DNA of 64,000 nucleotides. Source: Cepaea nemoralis (Eukaryota; Mollusca; Gastropoda; Stylommatophora; Helicidae). The notes under the pieces are model-generated. The model ran no database searches and was not told where the DNA came from. It worked only from the letters and a program-made list of their open reading frames with translations. The stretch lies in NCBI GenBank assembly GCA_014155875.1, contig JACEFZ010026854.1:563501-627500 (forward strand). The letters are read 5' to 3'. Position numbers and translations under genes: made by a program. Position 1 is the stretch's first letter, and the number at the start of each line of letters is the position of its first letter. Shown one piece after another: positions 12,115-24,111 of this stretch.

Positions 12115-12752
12115 GGTGTGGTGATATAGTGTATTATAGGTGTAGTGATAGAATGTTCTATAAGTGCGGTGCTAGAAAGTATCATAGGAGCGTCGGCACT
12201 AGTATCCTATTGTGTGGCTTTAAGTAACTTGTGTGATATATCATTTTACTCAGGGAGTTGAGGACAATGTAGTGGGATAATAATTAGAGAGATTGAGGAT
12301 GGTTGGGAGGGAGGAGGGGAATGTGAAATGGTAAGATCTTCCAGTAGGGCATCTGCTGGGTTTCTACCCGTTCCTTTATTCTTTCCTGGTGTTGCCATAT
12401 CTCAGACCATGTGATGAGCTAATTGGCCATATGACAGAGATCGGATCTCTGTTGTAGATCTGAGTGCTGCTATTGGCCTACACTCACCTAATTCCGGCCA
12501 GGATTGAGTTGCTCTCACCATAGTATTCTCTACTCAACAGGTTCTATGTAGGTGTGCTATGATATTCAACAGTGAAGCTAGAACACAGTCTAGAAGATGG
12601 TGGCTCAGGATTTGAAGACAGAAGTTGCTGAGAGGCCTCTACATTGGGCTTATACCCACGTCGGTCTGCGGGAACCTGGCTTCTGCTGAGCAGGACATGC
12701 TGATAATACTTATGTTTAGCAAGTGATAGTTGTATCACTGAACAGTCAGAAC

Positions 12753-12754
<2 letters not shown>

Positions 12755-12841
<87 letters not shown>
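12755..12841. repeat. (TA)n microsatellite
   Basis: Pure TA run of more than 80 bases, present in this family-B copy only. Confidence 0.95.
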
Positions 12842-12844
<3 letters not shown>

Positions 12845-13148
12845 TCTTTACAACCAGTGACACTAGATCAATTAAGATTTCCCAAGTAACAGTGACAATA
12901 GTGTTAGAATTCTCTGAGTAACAAACAGTTGATAACAGAGGAAATTCATAGTGTGAATTAGATTGAAGACTCTCATTAGACAGTGTTTGTCATGGATGTC
13001 CAAACATCTGGATGCCTCGAGAGATAGCGGAGAAACTCTTCACGTGACCGGAGAAGCATCACCTCGGTGAGGTTGTTTGTCTGGAATACATGGTGCTGGT
13101 GTGTTCGCAGCATAGTGATGAGAATGACTATACTCCTGAACACTGATC

Positions 13149-14811
13149 TTCTTCTTCTTCTTTGCGTTCATCCGGAGTGATTTTTTCAGATGTGATTGCG
13201 GTGTGTCTGGTTAGGCACCCTCGGGTCGAAACCCTCAGGCCAACACATCCGACTTTTAGCGTGCATTTTTGGCCAGGTTAGCAATCCTGGGAGACTCTCA
13301 CTTTTGTGGTACCGTCCACATCTCAGCTGGTCTAGTTGGAACAGTCGAAGACTACACGGTCATCCCTCAAGTGAAGGCAGGGACAGTCCATAGCATTTTC
13401 CGCCATCCTGGGTGGCTTCCATAATTGCAGAGCCGGCACATAACGCTCTGGTGCTGGGTTTACCGAGGGAATCGTCACGTCCTGCTCATGGCTGTTTTAA
13501 TTCCTCACTTCAATATATTGGGCATTTCGCTCGCCCTGGGCCGTTCCTGCACAAACCAGTCAGCTCTGCGGTTGGTTTCCACTAAGCGAGTTTTCGGACA
13601 TGTGCTTGTCCCTGTACCCATCAGAGCATGTTCCAGGCACGGCGGACATTCGGAAAACTACCTAGTCAGAGCTGTTCCGAACAAGAGCGGCATTCGGAAA
13701 CTAGGTAGTCAGAGCTGTTCCTAGCACGGGAGACATTCGGACGAGACATTTCACTCGGACGTAAAAGCGTAGTGTCAATTTTTAGTTTGCCACCCGTAGG
13801 ACGACACTTCCGACTTCCGGCGGGCATTTTTTAGTGAGGTTAGCCTTCCTCTGGTTTCGAGACACGTTAGACTGTTGTAATGTCACCCACATCTCAGCTG
13901 GTCAAGATAGCACGATCAACGATATCGTGGTCTGCCCTCAAGGGAAGGCAGGGGCAGACCATGGGCATTATCTCGCTATCCAAGGAGGCTTCCATAATTG
14001 CAGAGCCGGCACATATTGCTCTGAGACTGGGCTCACCCAAGGAGTTTCCACGTCCTGCTCATGGCTGCTTTAGTTCCTCACTTCCATGTGTTGGGCATCC
14101 CACTTGCCACTGATCGCTCAATCACACACCAGGAGCGGTCAGACTGCGAGTGACATCCACTCGGTAAGCTTTTGCTTGTGACTTCAGACCACGCAATAGG
14201 TTCGCTCGCCGTGCGTTCCATTTCGCGTTGATGAGACATTCTTCCACTTTTGTCTACACTCTCTATGAGTTAGATACAGACAGTTTCCGTAACCCTTCGA
14301 CTGGGGCACTTTTCTGACTTTTTGTACTCGCTCACGAGGTAGGCTACATGTGCTGCCGGCTCAGCACCTTACCTTCGTGCAGCAGTGAACGGGAAACGGC
14401 CAGGCCCCTTCATCCGGGAAACTCTCATGTCCCCCAGCTGGGAGCCTTCGAACATGTATCAGACCTGAGCATGTAGCTTGCTCAGTATCATGTTTCTATT
14501 TTCCGGTAGACGGGTATCAGCCTGGCTCTAAGATCCGAGGGTTTGTGGCTTAGAGGCGTTCAGCCACAGCCCTCGACAGGGAGCCTTTAGAGCTTTGTCC
14601 GAACCAAGAAATTCTGCCTTTGTGCACCTCATTTAAATTTTGACTGCTATCCTCAGTCTATGCCTGCAGAGCAGCAGGTTGTGTCTCTCTTAGTCTGGTC
14701 CCTATCCCATAAGCTGTCCGATATGTAATTTTTCACCCATCGGCAAGCAAATGGGGTCTATGGGACACGCAAGCTCCCCCACCACGTCAAGGTGGAGACA
14801 CATCGGGGGAG
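13149..14811 (-). mobile_element. Non-coding retroposon with (GAA)n tail, 1.66 kb
   Basis: Flanked by an 11-12 bp direct repeat GAACACTGATC(T) at 13138-13148 and 14812-14822, as produced by LINE machinery. Read on the minus strand it ends in a GAA run. Its last about 145 bases match 56096-56239, an independent insertion with the same tail. Inside, about 300 bases are present twice at a spacing of 571-573 (for example near 13416 and 13989). No open frame resembles a retrotransposon protein, so it must be moved by another element. Its 5' end carries gagcttg followed by gtgtcc, recalling the 5' end of the RTE-like LINE at 54430. Confidence 0.7.
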
Positions 14812-14864
14812 GAACACTGATCTGAGTCTATATACCCCTTAGAATATACGTCACACATTCTACA

Positions 14865-14884
14865 CATTATACACACACACACAC

Positions 14885-14944
<60 letters not shown>
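14865..14944. repeat. (CA)n microsatellite
   Basis: CA dinucleotide run; the Cys-Val frame opposite is an artefact. Confidence 0.95.
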
Positions 14945-14946
<2 letters not shown>

Positions 14947-15200
14947 CTCCTACATATACTCTTTGCTTTAATAAATTTCTTGTTTTTATTTGTTGAAGCT
15001 AGAGTTGTCAAGTATGTTATGTTGGGGAAGAATGAGAGGGGGCATGATCCAGGGGTAAGTAAGAGTGAGAGGAAGGTGTCTTCAGATTGAGGGAGTGTTG
15101 TGGACGGAGTCTGCTGGATATCTCCAGGATAGTGATATTGAATTAAAATAAATGTGGGTGTTGATTCTCCTCACTCCAGGGACGACACTAAAGTAGTAAA

Positions 15201-15608
15201 GAAGAACAAATAACTACCACTACATTCTTTACTTACGACACCACCTCACATCCGATGCAGTCCCTCCTGCTCATAATGACATAATATGTCTTCTCTCACT
15301 CCCGACTTTTGGAGGAGAATCATTCTCGTACTTTCAAGGTTCTAGCGCCGATAATATCTGGTGGACATCAGCAAGAGTGATGCCATTTCTCCGTCTTGGC
15401 ATTTATTCTTTTCTCCCATATAAAGTTACAGGCAAACTCATATTACATGCACATTCATATACATGAACTCATCAATGATTCTCCACGCATGAACATACTA
15501 AGAAATAGTCTTCTTTGAACATAAAGACAAAGAGATTGTACTAGGTTTTCCAGAAAAAAAGTATCTCCCTAAAAGAATACGAGTGGTATTCTAGAAAGTA
15601 GGAAAGCA
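15201..15608. other. No recognisable feature
   Basis: No coding similarity or clear repeat seen. Confidence 0.4.
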
Positions 15609-15929
15609 TGAGGGTAAGTTAATAAGTAAGTAACAAATGGCTACAGAAAAATAACTAAATATGATAACCAATCGAAACAATTTTATTTGTGTACACACAT
15701 TGTCCCTTTATTTCTCAACATAATTTCCACTATCATGTATGCACTTATCCCATGGTTTTATCAGTCCTCCCAAACCGGTGGCGTAGAACTACGTGCTCTG
15801 TTTTCTAAACCACGTTTCCACTTCACATTCAACTTCGGCGAAATTTTTTCCCGCCAAGGTGGAATTTCAGTGTTTATGCTGACAAATGTTTGTCCCTTAA
15901 AGCGGTGCATAGCTGGGAAGAAAACGTTA
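15609..15929 (-). pseudogene. mariner-like transposase, C-terminal remnant
   Basis: On the minus strand the piece ends in PWDKCIHDSGNYVEK and a stop, the usual end of mariner transposases (W-x-KC-x5-G-x-Y-x-E), preceded in another frame by GLENRARSSTPPVWED. The left border carries the terminal inverted repeat TGAGGGTAAGTTAATAAGTA. Only the 3' end of the element remains and it is frameshifted. Confidence 0.65.
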
Positions 15930-16175
15930 CGAGGGCGAGTCAATATGTAAGACACACAGTTCTGTGGGATGGCCGGTAAATGAAAACAAAGCACGCAGTT
16001 ATATGCAGCCGATTTGGGATGACTGATAAAATGATGGAATAAGTGCATCAATGTTGGTGGAAATTATGTCGAGAAATAAAGAGACAATGTATATATACAA
16101 ATAAAGTGGTTTTAAGTTATCATATTTAGTTATTTTTATACAGCCATGTGTGACTTACTTATTAACTTATCCTCG
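15930..16175 (+). mobile_element. Deleted mariner copy, opposite orientation
   Basis: A left terminal repeat (gagggcgagtcaatatgtaa, near 15931) and a right one (16152-16175) bound a short piece that encodes WNKCINVGGNYVEK and a stop on the plus strand. The target dinucleotide TA is intact on the left (15928-15929) and CA on the right. With the fragment to its left it forms a head-to-head pair, so the outer arms (15609-15733 and about 16057-16175) are inverted repeats. Confidence 0.6.
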
Positions 16176-17251
16176 CAGATCTCCATCTAAACATGATAAT
16201 AAATAGTAAACAGGAATGTAATGTCAAGAAAATGCACCTAAATCTTCGAGGACTTTTTTTAGATATGCACAAAGAAAACTCTAATATATAATGTCTTAAG
16301 TTTACTAGTCTCCAACGTACCAACATACACCATGAATGTTCCATCATGAATTTATAATGTACAATACCACCATAATAACAACAGCCGAACTTGCCAACAC
16401 TTTTGGTTAGGTCAGGGCATTTCTGTAGACTGCACCTCAACAATAAATTTCTCCCGGAAATTTATAATCTTCCTTATTATCAAAGATTATGTTAATACAA
16501 GTTGACTGTGCCGCTTCCTATGAGAATATCAAAAGTTTACCGCGAACATGATGTCACTCCTACGTAAGCATGTTGTTGACAATCCTACATTGGCGTGAAG
16601 TGGGAAATAACTTGCAGTTATCTCCAGTGATGAAAGGGGGGGAGGGGGGGGGGGGGTAATTTTGACAGTTAAGATTTTGCAGAAATCCAAGGAAAACTAT
16701 TTGAAACAAGAGAATTAACTGTCTCGGTCATCGCCCCTTGTCTCTGCCCCAAGATCAAACGACAGATGTTGAATTTCACAGCTATATTTAGATATTGTTG
16801 ACAACTCCAACTATCCCCATTTTATCAAAAGGAGCAGGGAAAAAGTGGAGTAATGTTAGAATTAAAATTCATAGTTGTTCCTAGTATGACACCCTTTTAA
16901 CACTGAGTACTTTCTATATGTATATATATATATATATATAGCATTGCTATGTTTCGGGATTTTCGGAGGCTGTGCAAAATGATGTCACAATACATAAACA
17001 ATATACACACGAAACAGGAGCAACGTTATCAGGGAGAACACGAAAAAACTTGTAATGAATATAAGCAATCTATGAATATAAATATATATATATATATATA
17101 TAATGTAACAGACAATATATCTAATATGAAAGATAATCTCTAGTTGCATGGTAAATTTGGAGATATATTAGAAGGAATCAACTGGCGATTACAGACCATC
17201 ATTACATGTAACAAATGATACTTATGACAATAATTGAACAGTAAGTTCAGA
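16176..17251. other. No gene recognised; simple repeats
   Basis: Contains a G-run near 16636-16656 and TA runs near 16918-16940 and 17085-17102. Nothing else supported. Confidence 0.4.
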
Positions 17252-17254
17252 TTA

Positions 17255-17406
17255 TACAGGGTGTATTTTTAATGATTGTGCAGTGTTTGAAAATATTGCC
17301 TGTCCAAGTTTTGTATTATGTTGCATAACATTTACAGACGGTGAATACAAAACTTGGACCAGCATTATTTTCAACCACTGCACAGTCATTAAAAATACAC
17401 CCTGTA
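17255..17406. mobile_element. 152-bp hairpin MITE
   Basis: The two ends are inverted copies of about 60 bases beginning TACAGGGTGTATTTTTAATG, with a short unpaired middle near 17320-17345. TTA lies on both sides (17252-17254, 17407-17409). It can be read as a TTA duplication (PIF/Harbinger style) or, starting two bases further in, a TA duplication (mariner style). Non-coding. Confidence 0.8.
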
Positions 17407-17409
17407 TTA

Positions 17410-18590
17410 GAAAAGATGGAAGACATCCTGCAGAAAAATGTGTGAAGATATACGAAATAACCAGATAATGTAACCACTTACGAATAGGAAACGTAATAAT
17501 TTATATTAAATTATTACGACCAGTAATACAGATTCTGAAAAGCGTGAAGTCACAAGGCTATGATATCAAACATTAACGGAAATAATAAGAATTTATGGTC
17601 CATTTATGTCATTCACTACGTATGCAGATCTGAAACATCGTACTTCATCCCAAAGCATGGAAGAGAGCAACATATCTCTCCCAAAGAAAGGAGATTTAAA
17701 ATGGTGAACAACTATAGCACTATCCCATCAACTTCTGCTAGCAAAAAGCACGAATAAGATTAAAAGGAAATTTGAATAACAAGAAGTGCAGGCATATTTC
17801 AGAACGGGCCACGAAACCAGAAATCATATTCCATATAAGAATCATGGCTGAGAAATGGAGAGATTATAATGTCGATTGTCATACTAGTTTCATAGCCTAC
17901 TGACAAGCTTTCGAATGTGCTCAAGATCAGAAATTGTTTAACCGAATGCGAGACATGGGGATTATAGCAAATCTCATTCACTTTATTTACATTTATTTAT
18001 TTATTTATTTATTTTGCGTTAGATCGCTTTGCACTCAAGCGTAGTCTATACGAAACTTACTACTACTTCTAGTTCACTGGGCTGATTTTTCCGAGTGGAT
18101 TAGTTTTCCCTATTGCTTGTGTCCCTTGCCAACAGGCGAACCCACTCCGATATCAGAGGCACTCACAATTTATAAGCACGAGTAGGCACCAGTTCAGTTC
18201 AACTGACCGGTGCAGGGGTTGAACATTATAATGAAGAACGAAAAAATAAATATTTAAAAGGTAAGTAATTTAAAAAGCTAACAGACAAAAAGAAAACACA
18301 CATATTTGGATAGATCATGTCACACTCAGTGGGTGTTGTGTTCAGTATGGCGCGGACCGCTATTGCTTTCAACGACATTTTCTAGTCCCATTCTGGGTTG
18401 TGTCCCCCTGGGAATTCAGGCCACTTTTTACCTCAACTTCTGCCCCACACCCCTCGTGGGTTTTCTGAGACCCTCCTAACGTATGGTGACGACATGTCCA
18501 GCAGCACAGTGATGCACAAGTACAGTGTCAGTTCACAGATTGCCAGAGTACAAGAGGACTGAGTACACAGTTATATGACGTCGCTGCCAA
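17410..18590. other. No gene recognised
   Basis: AT-rich; a (TTTA)n run lies near 17993-18014. The stretch 18000-18560 is less AT-rich but matches nothing I recognise. Confidence 0.4.
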
Positions 18591-18599
18591 AACGTGAAT

Positions 18600-19215
18600 A
18601 AATACTTCACAACTTAGAGGAGTTACAGAATCATCATCATCATGTACCATGCCTGATAAGCATGTACGATCATGTTTCACTTTCTTACACGATCCCCAGA
18701 GTCGTGGATCAGCTCTGTGTTCTTGTCTCGGACATGCCATGCAGCCAAACATTCCAGATATTTACTTCTCTGCTTTCCTTTCCTTTTGTTTTTTATTTGT
18801 TTTTTTTTCCACTCAACCTTGCCAGTTGTTCATATTTCTCTAGTTTATTTCTTCTCATAACAAACCCAACAATATTATACTGTCTACATCTGATTTATCT
18901 AATCAGTTTACGGTTTTCAATTGCTTCATGTATCGCTTGCTCATTTTTCAGGGTTTCTGCGGTTTTCTTTGCATTTTCCTAAGAAACCAAATTCCCACTG
19001 AAATAAGATTTGTTCGGCGTTTCTGCTCACTGTCCACGTTTTACATCTATACAAAAATACAGGTTCTATGTAGCACTATAATACTCTTTCTCGTTGCAAC
19101 TGATATCTTTATTTTTGCCAGCATATTTTCAATCTTACGAAAAGCTACCTTCGGCATAGTGATTCTTGTTCTAATCTTTTCAAGAATGACATTTTGCAGA
19201 ATGTATATGGCAAAT
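18600..19215 (-). pseudogene. LINE-A, 3' fragment
   Basis: Minus-strand copy of the region also found at 22380-23025 and 49147-49715. It reads, with frameshifts, as the end of a LINE polyprotein (LRTRI-KVAF-KIEN, then the GKxxxRxRSKYLE-like linker), followed by a 3' end with ccacgactctgg and an ATG-rich tail at its left border. Heavily decayed. Confidence 0.6.
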
Positions 19216-20284
19216 AATTGTGACAATATGTAAGAAAGTGAGGTTATATCTGGAGAGTGCACGAATGCTCGCGGACATTATTTATAGCTACAGGCCAAAC
19301 AGGGGTAATGTTGGAGCTTGTCCTTGTCATCTATTTGAGCGATTTAGAAGCAAATAAGAAACAATCTATTTGGTGATATATCACAATGATGCAAAGGATA
19401 GTGTAGACTTCACACATCGTGTACAATTCTTGACGTGATGTCGTATTAACCACCGGCTGGTAAACTGAATTGCAGCTGCATGTAGTAGATGAACGGTGGT
19501 TTGGAAATGAGAATATTTGAATCACTGAAGATCTGTCCCAACCTGCTACATGGCTCACCATTATCGCAGGTCTTGTTCAAAATCTTTAGCTCAAAACTGT
19601 TCAGTAGACAAGATGCTGGATCAGGAAGAACATTGAGGTTCCCGTGTGGTGTCTTACGGTATCGGAGTGATATGAATACACAAGGCATTGTCACAAAATA
19701 AAACCGTGTGTTTAACCGGTTGATTATTATAGAGGATTTTCTGATTAAACGGACTATCTGCCAGCGACAACTATTTTACTAACAGTAAAAACAAATCGGA
19801 TGTCAAAATCCCAGGACAATATTTGTAGTTGCACGTGTACATCTCTAACGGATTGGGAACATTCGGTGGTGATGAAGACAGGTCCCGGCATCGCTTGACA
19901 GTTTGTCAACAGTCAGAGACAAACCGGAATTGGCAGCGAGAGACAGGAAACAGTACATCTGTCAAGTCTTAGTTCCGGAACATCAAGAAGATTGACGGCT
20001 GGTTACTGGCAACTGTGTTGGGAGTATACAGGAACTCGCTGGCTTGTTTTGAGAATCTAAACAAGTAATGACAACGTTGACAAGGACTAAAGCCAGGAAA
20101 ATAGATTCTTGACAATGGCTGATATGTCCAAATAACACCTGTGTGGACAGGAAGAATACAGTCACGTGACCAATTAGAGGTTTTGCCATAAACCATGATT
20201 GGAGATGGGGAGTTGACAAAAACCGTGGATTATGATGGACGTGTTTGTGGGAGAGCTCTACAGTGCTAGATAAATTTAACATTA
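19216..20284. other. No gene recognised
   Basis: Short open frames are present but none has a recognisable motif or repeat partner in the window. Confidence 0.4.
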
Positions 20285-21720
20285 ACTAGCATGTGTCGTT
20301 ATGGCAAAGTGTAGTAGCCATCCCGGGAATGAGGCGGTTGTGCATAAGGTAGTCAATATAGTCAATTAGTTCTAATTAATATGGGCTGTAGGCTTGTTAA
20401 AACTATAGTGTGATGATTAGCACTGTTAGTGGAAAACTAACTAGAGTAGGGAAGTGATACTTGGCTCTGTTAGTTGAAAATAGATTAGTGAAGTGTTGAT
20501 AAGCTTTACTAGTTGAGAATTGAGTAATGAGGGATAATTGGGATCTTCCCGTAAGTGTCCCTGGTGGGCGGGGTTCCGCATTCTGTTTGCTGATTTTTTT
20601 TTTGTCTTGGCCTGATGATAACCTATGTGGTCAGTTCATCTGTCCCTGATAGGTACATTATATTTTCTGAGCGAGGCCGATGGCCACGATCATCTAATAG
20701 AGATCAGTGACGGGGAGACTATCACCGGTTATATGATTTATGTTACAGGTTCCTCTGGTTGGAATGAAGAACCCGGAACAACTAAAAATCCAATCCCGGA
20801 TAAAGTATGATGTGGAGAGATGGGCCAGCAACTTTCACAACGGAAGAAGTTAATAAACATTGCTCGGTGGAGCTTAATGGTATATGTATCCTACATGAGT
20901 GAATACCAATCGTTAACACACCTGAAGTGATGGATGTTCAGCCCACGTGGAACTAGATCAGTAGGAACTGATGTTCACATTAGATGAAACCAAACATTGA
21001 AGTGTAGTCGTTCCATGTACCAAGGAAATCAGAACTTTCAGACTATATCTAGTGAATAAAGCAAGCCATTTTATTCTAGATACATTAACTGTTTAATAGT
21101 GAGAACTAGTGAACATTTATCAAGAGACAAAAAGACTTGTTAGTAGGACAGTGTTCCATGTTTGTTTTCACTGCGCCGGAATTATGAAGCCGGAGTTTCT
21201 ATAAACTATTAGGAACAGTTGCGTTAGGAAATATACTAGTATTTTCCACGGATTATATTTACATGAGATTCAGATCTCATGGTCATCAGAGTTCCTGGAG
21301 GAGGACATGTCTGGAGAGAAGGATACGACTTCGGTGAGGTTTTTCGTACTGACTCGAATGATGTCGTGTGATCCTTGCCATGATGTGTACACTATGATCC
21401 TGAACTTTGAAGGCTGACATACACATTTATGTTATAATACACGACACACATTTTCTTCGCATACACGTCTCATATACGTTACACTTTTCTTTTAATAAAT
21501 TAATCTTTATTAATTTTTAGAAGCAGAGTTGTTGAGTATGTGGCGTTGGGGAAGTATGAGAGGGGGCATAGTACGACAGTGAGAGAGAGGGATAGGAAAA
21601 GGTGTCCATAGGCTGATGGAGTGTGTTGGACGGAAGCTGGTGGATTCTCCAGAATATTAAAAAGGAAAAAAATATTAGAATGTGAGTGTCGACTCTCTTC
21701 ACTCCAGGGACGACACTGTA
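20285..21720. repeat. Dispersed repeat family B, copy 2
   Basis: Shares ordered blocks with 12115-15200 and 60130-61710: the gggatcttccc-gtaagtgt block near 20541, the cttcggtgaggt block near 21330, the ttaataaattaatc block near 21493 and the final ccagggacgacact near 21703-21716. This copy lacks the retroposon seen in copy 1. Non-coding; borders uncertain. Confidence 0.55.
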
Positions 21721-21979
21721 AAGGAGGACACGACAGGCATGATATAAAATGACAGCAGATAATAACTGGGTGATGTGAACAGACCAATACAGTGGTGAGC
21801 TCTAGGAAGGCCAGTGCAGTGTGATGTTCTTTGAATAACGCCATTGGGAAATCAGCATTGCCTAACATATCTTTTATATAGCAGGTAATTGAAGCACGTA
21901 GTATGTATCAAAGTCTGACATTTCATCCGTTTCTGTCATATGTGTATCATGCAGAGAAGACTATTATTAAATGAATATG

Positions 21980-22229
21980 TTTTGTTTTTTCCGCGTTTCC
22001 ATCCTGTTTCAGGATATTGCGGTCAACCTCAGCATCTTTCAGCTGTAATGTTGATTCCTAGGCTAGATTACGCTCATCAGCAAGCCACATCTTTCTGAGC
22101 GACCGGCTCCATACTATCATAAGTCACTGGTGCGACTCGAACCGCTTCCAATTCTCGTGCACTCACGTCAACCACGAGAGTATTCGGGGTTACGGAGAAA
22201 GCTGCTAACTCCTCGGCCAGGGAGCCGGC
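21980..22229 (-). mobile_element. tRNA-headed SINE, family S1
   Basis: Flanked by a perfect 14-bp duplication ATTAAATGAATATG (21966-21979 and 22230-22243). On the minus strand it starts with a tRNA-like head (A-box-like tggccgaggagttagc, B-box ggttcgagtcgc) and continues with the S1 body (gtcgctcagaaag, gcgtaatct). Same family as 47411-47652. Confidence 0.85.
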
Positions 22230-22379
22230 ATTAAATGAATATGAGACCTAGAAATGCTGAAGACTATTGCTGCTAAGCACAAGGAACAGGGCTTGTTTGC
22301 CTCATTGCTCAATCACCCAGTCCTGTCTCAAACGGATTATTGCCTGGGTATTTAAAGCTAACTAGGGGTAGAACTGAAT

Positions 22380-23025
22380 ATTAAGAAGACACAGATTATG
22401 GTCGTCACTGGGAAGAAGGAAATACCACAATGTGATATACGAGTAGATGGAAATATTCTTAAACAAGTGAATCGATACTGTTATCTTGGCACAGTCATAA
22501 CATCTGATGGGAGATGCCTTGAAGAGATTAGAACAAGAATTGCCATTGCGAAGGTGGCCTTTTGCAAGATGAAAGACATACTGACCAATAAAAAATATCA
22601 AATGAAACGAGAAAAAGAGTGTTGAGGTGCTACATATAACCTATACTTTTGTATGGATGTGAAACTGATGGCTGTGGAAATGTGGTTTCTGAGGAAAATG
22701 CAAACAATATCATGGTCAGACAGAAAAACCAATGAGCAAGTCCTTCAAGAAACAAATGAAGATAGTAAACTTATTAGAGCCCTTAGACGTAGACAGTCAC
22801 AATTGTTTGGGCATGTTATAAGAAGAAATGACTTGGTGACAACGGGTACGATCGAAGGGAAGAGACCAAGGCGAACACCGAGAAGTAAATACCTGGATGG
22901 CTTTGGCCACGTGGCATGGTCGAGACAGGAACACGGAGCTGATCCACGACTCTGGTGATCGAGTGAGATGGCAGAACATGACTGCCCACGCTTACCAGCA
23001 TGGCACATGATGGATGGATGAATTT
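22380..23025 (+). pseudogene. LINE-A, 3' fragment
   Basis: Two frames give the end of a LINE reverse transcriptase polyprotein: VTGKKEIP...VNRYCYLGTVITSDG (the YLG turn after the palm), then VEMWFLRKMQTISWSDRKTN, LRRRQSQLFGHVIRRN and IEGKRPRRTPRSKYLDG. A stop and a frameshift near 22625-22650 separate them. The 3' part ends in atggatggatgaa. 5'-truncated, as usual for LINEs. Confidence 0.75.
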
Positions 23026-24110
23026 AAAGCTTTCAGTGTACAGGAATGAGCGATTGATCGAGTGGCTATAATGCGGAGGTTTATTTCGGGAGGTTTCTTT
23101 CGTGTTCGAATCCTCGGTAAGGTGTGGATTCTTTTCTGTCGGGGAAACAAACAACAATCGTAACCTGCACAGTTGGTGGCGTTAATTCCTCAGGCTCAAG
23201 ACACCCCCCCCCCCCACCCCCACTGCTCTACACCGCAAGGTACTACAGGCAGTAGATAACAGTTGCAGTGTACAGGAATGAGTTTAAGATAATCCAGTTT
23301 ATCAAACGATACAGTTAAAAAATAAAACTCGTTTTCTGAACTTAAAAAATGTCAGTAAGCAAAATTATACGACAACCATGGATTACAAACAATAATGAAG
23401 AAATTAATCATGTCACATAATTCAAAACTTTCATGACGAGAGTGGCCAAAAGCATGCCAAAATTAAATAATATTAAGAGCCTATGGCTCAACATCTGCAA
23501 CAGAAGATTTGTGGGAAACAATAGGGGTAGATACGAGAGAAAATTCTTGACTGTCGTCAGTGGTGGCACAGAATGGTATAAGTACACGACCTGCTGCATG
23601 CCGTTAGAAACCGCAAGATGCGGATAAGTATGGTACCGAGCTGGAGACCATGCTTAACAGGTTAAGATGGTGACATCGTTATTACTGTAACATTAATTTC
23701 TCCCGAACTTGGATTATTGAAAGTGCTGAAAGTCCAACCATTGTTAGAGCCATAGAAACTCTTGTTAGACACGGAATTCCCAGTAAAGACTGTGCCTCAA
23801 TAATTTGAATGTGGATTTATTAAAGCTACAAGAGGGAGTTATACACAGGAAACAGATGTTTAAAAGTCGCCAGGAAAACCAGAAAGAAAGGATCTCCCAA
23901 CACAAACCAAGAAGACAATGCAACAGTCTGACTGTCGTCATTGTGGAATTTAATTGTTGTGTTTAATTGGACATGATGCAGCTAATGATACTAGATACAC
24001 CAAAAATGAATTATCTGTACACAGTGTTTGTCATCAAGGCCTGTACGGTATGCTGTCGTCACGTGCTGCTGGATTGGCTTGAAAGAATATGTTGATATTC
24101 TGCATGTCGT
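23026..24110. other. No gene recognised
   Basis: A C-run lies near 23204-23220. A 64-residue frame at 23433-23627 has no recognised motif. Confidence 0.4.
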
Positions 24111-24111
24111 G

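Larger units (their letters stand above)
12115..15200. repeat. Dispersed repeat family B, copy 1 (right part)
   Basis: Resumes the sequence broken by the gypsy element. The block with gatcttcc-gtaggg-tct-ctggg (about 12335-12365), the block near 13030-13140 and the final stretch with ttaataaatt and ccagggacgaca (about 14960-15190) recur in the same order near 20.5-21.7 kb and 60.6-61.7 kb. Non-coding. An AATAAA-like site about 200 bases before the end and the GACA end suggest an LTR, but I could not fix its borders. A (TA)n run and a retroposon interrupt this copy. Confidence 0.6.
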
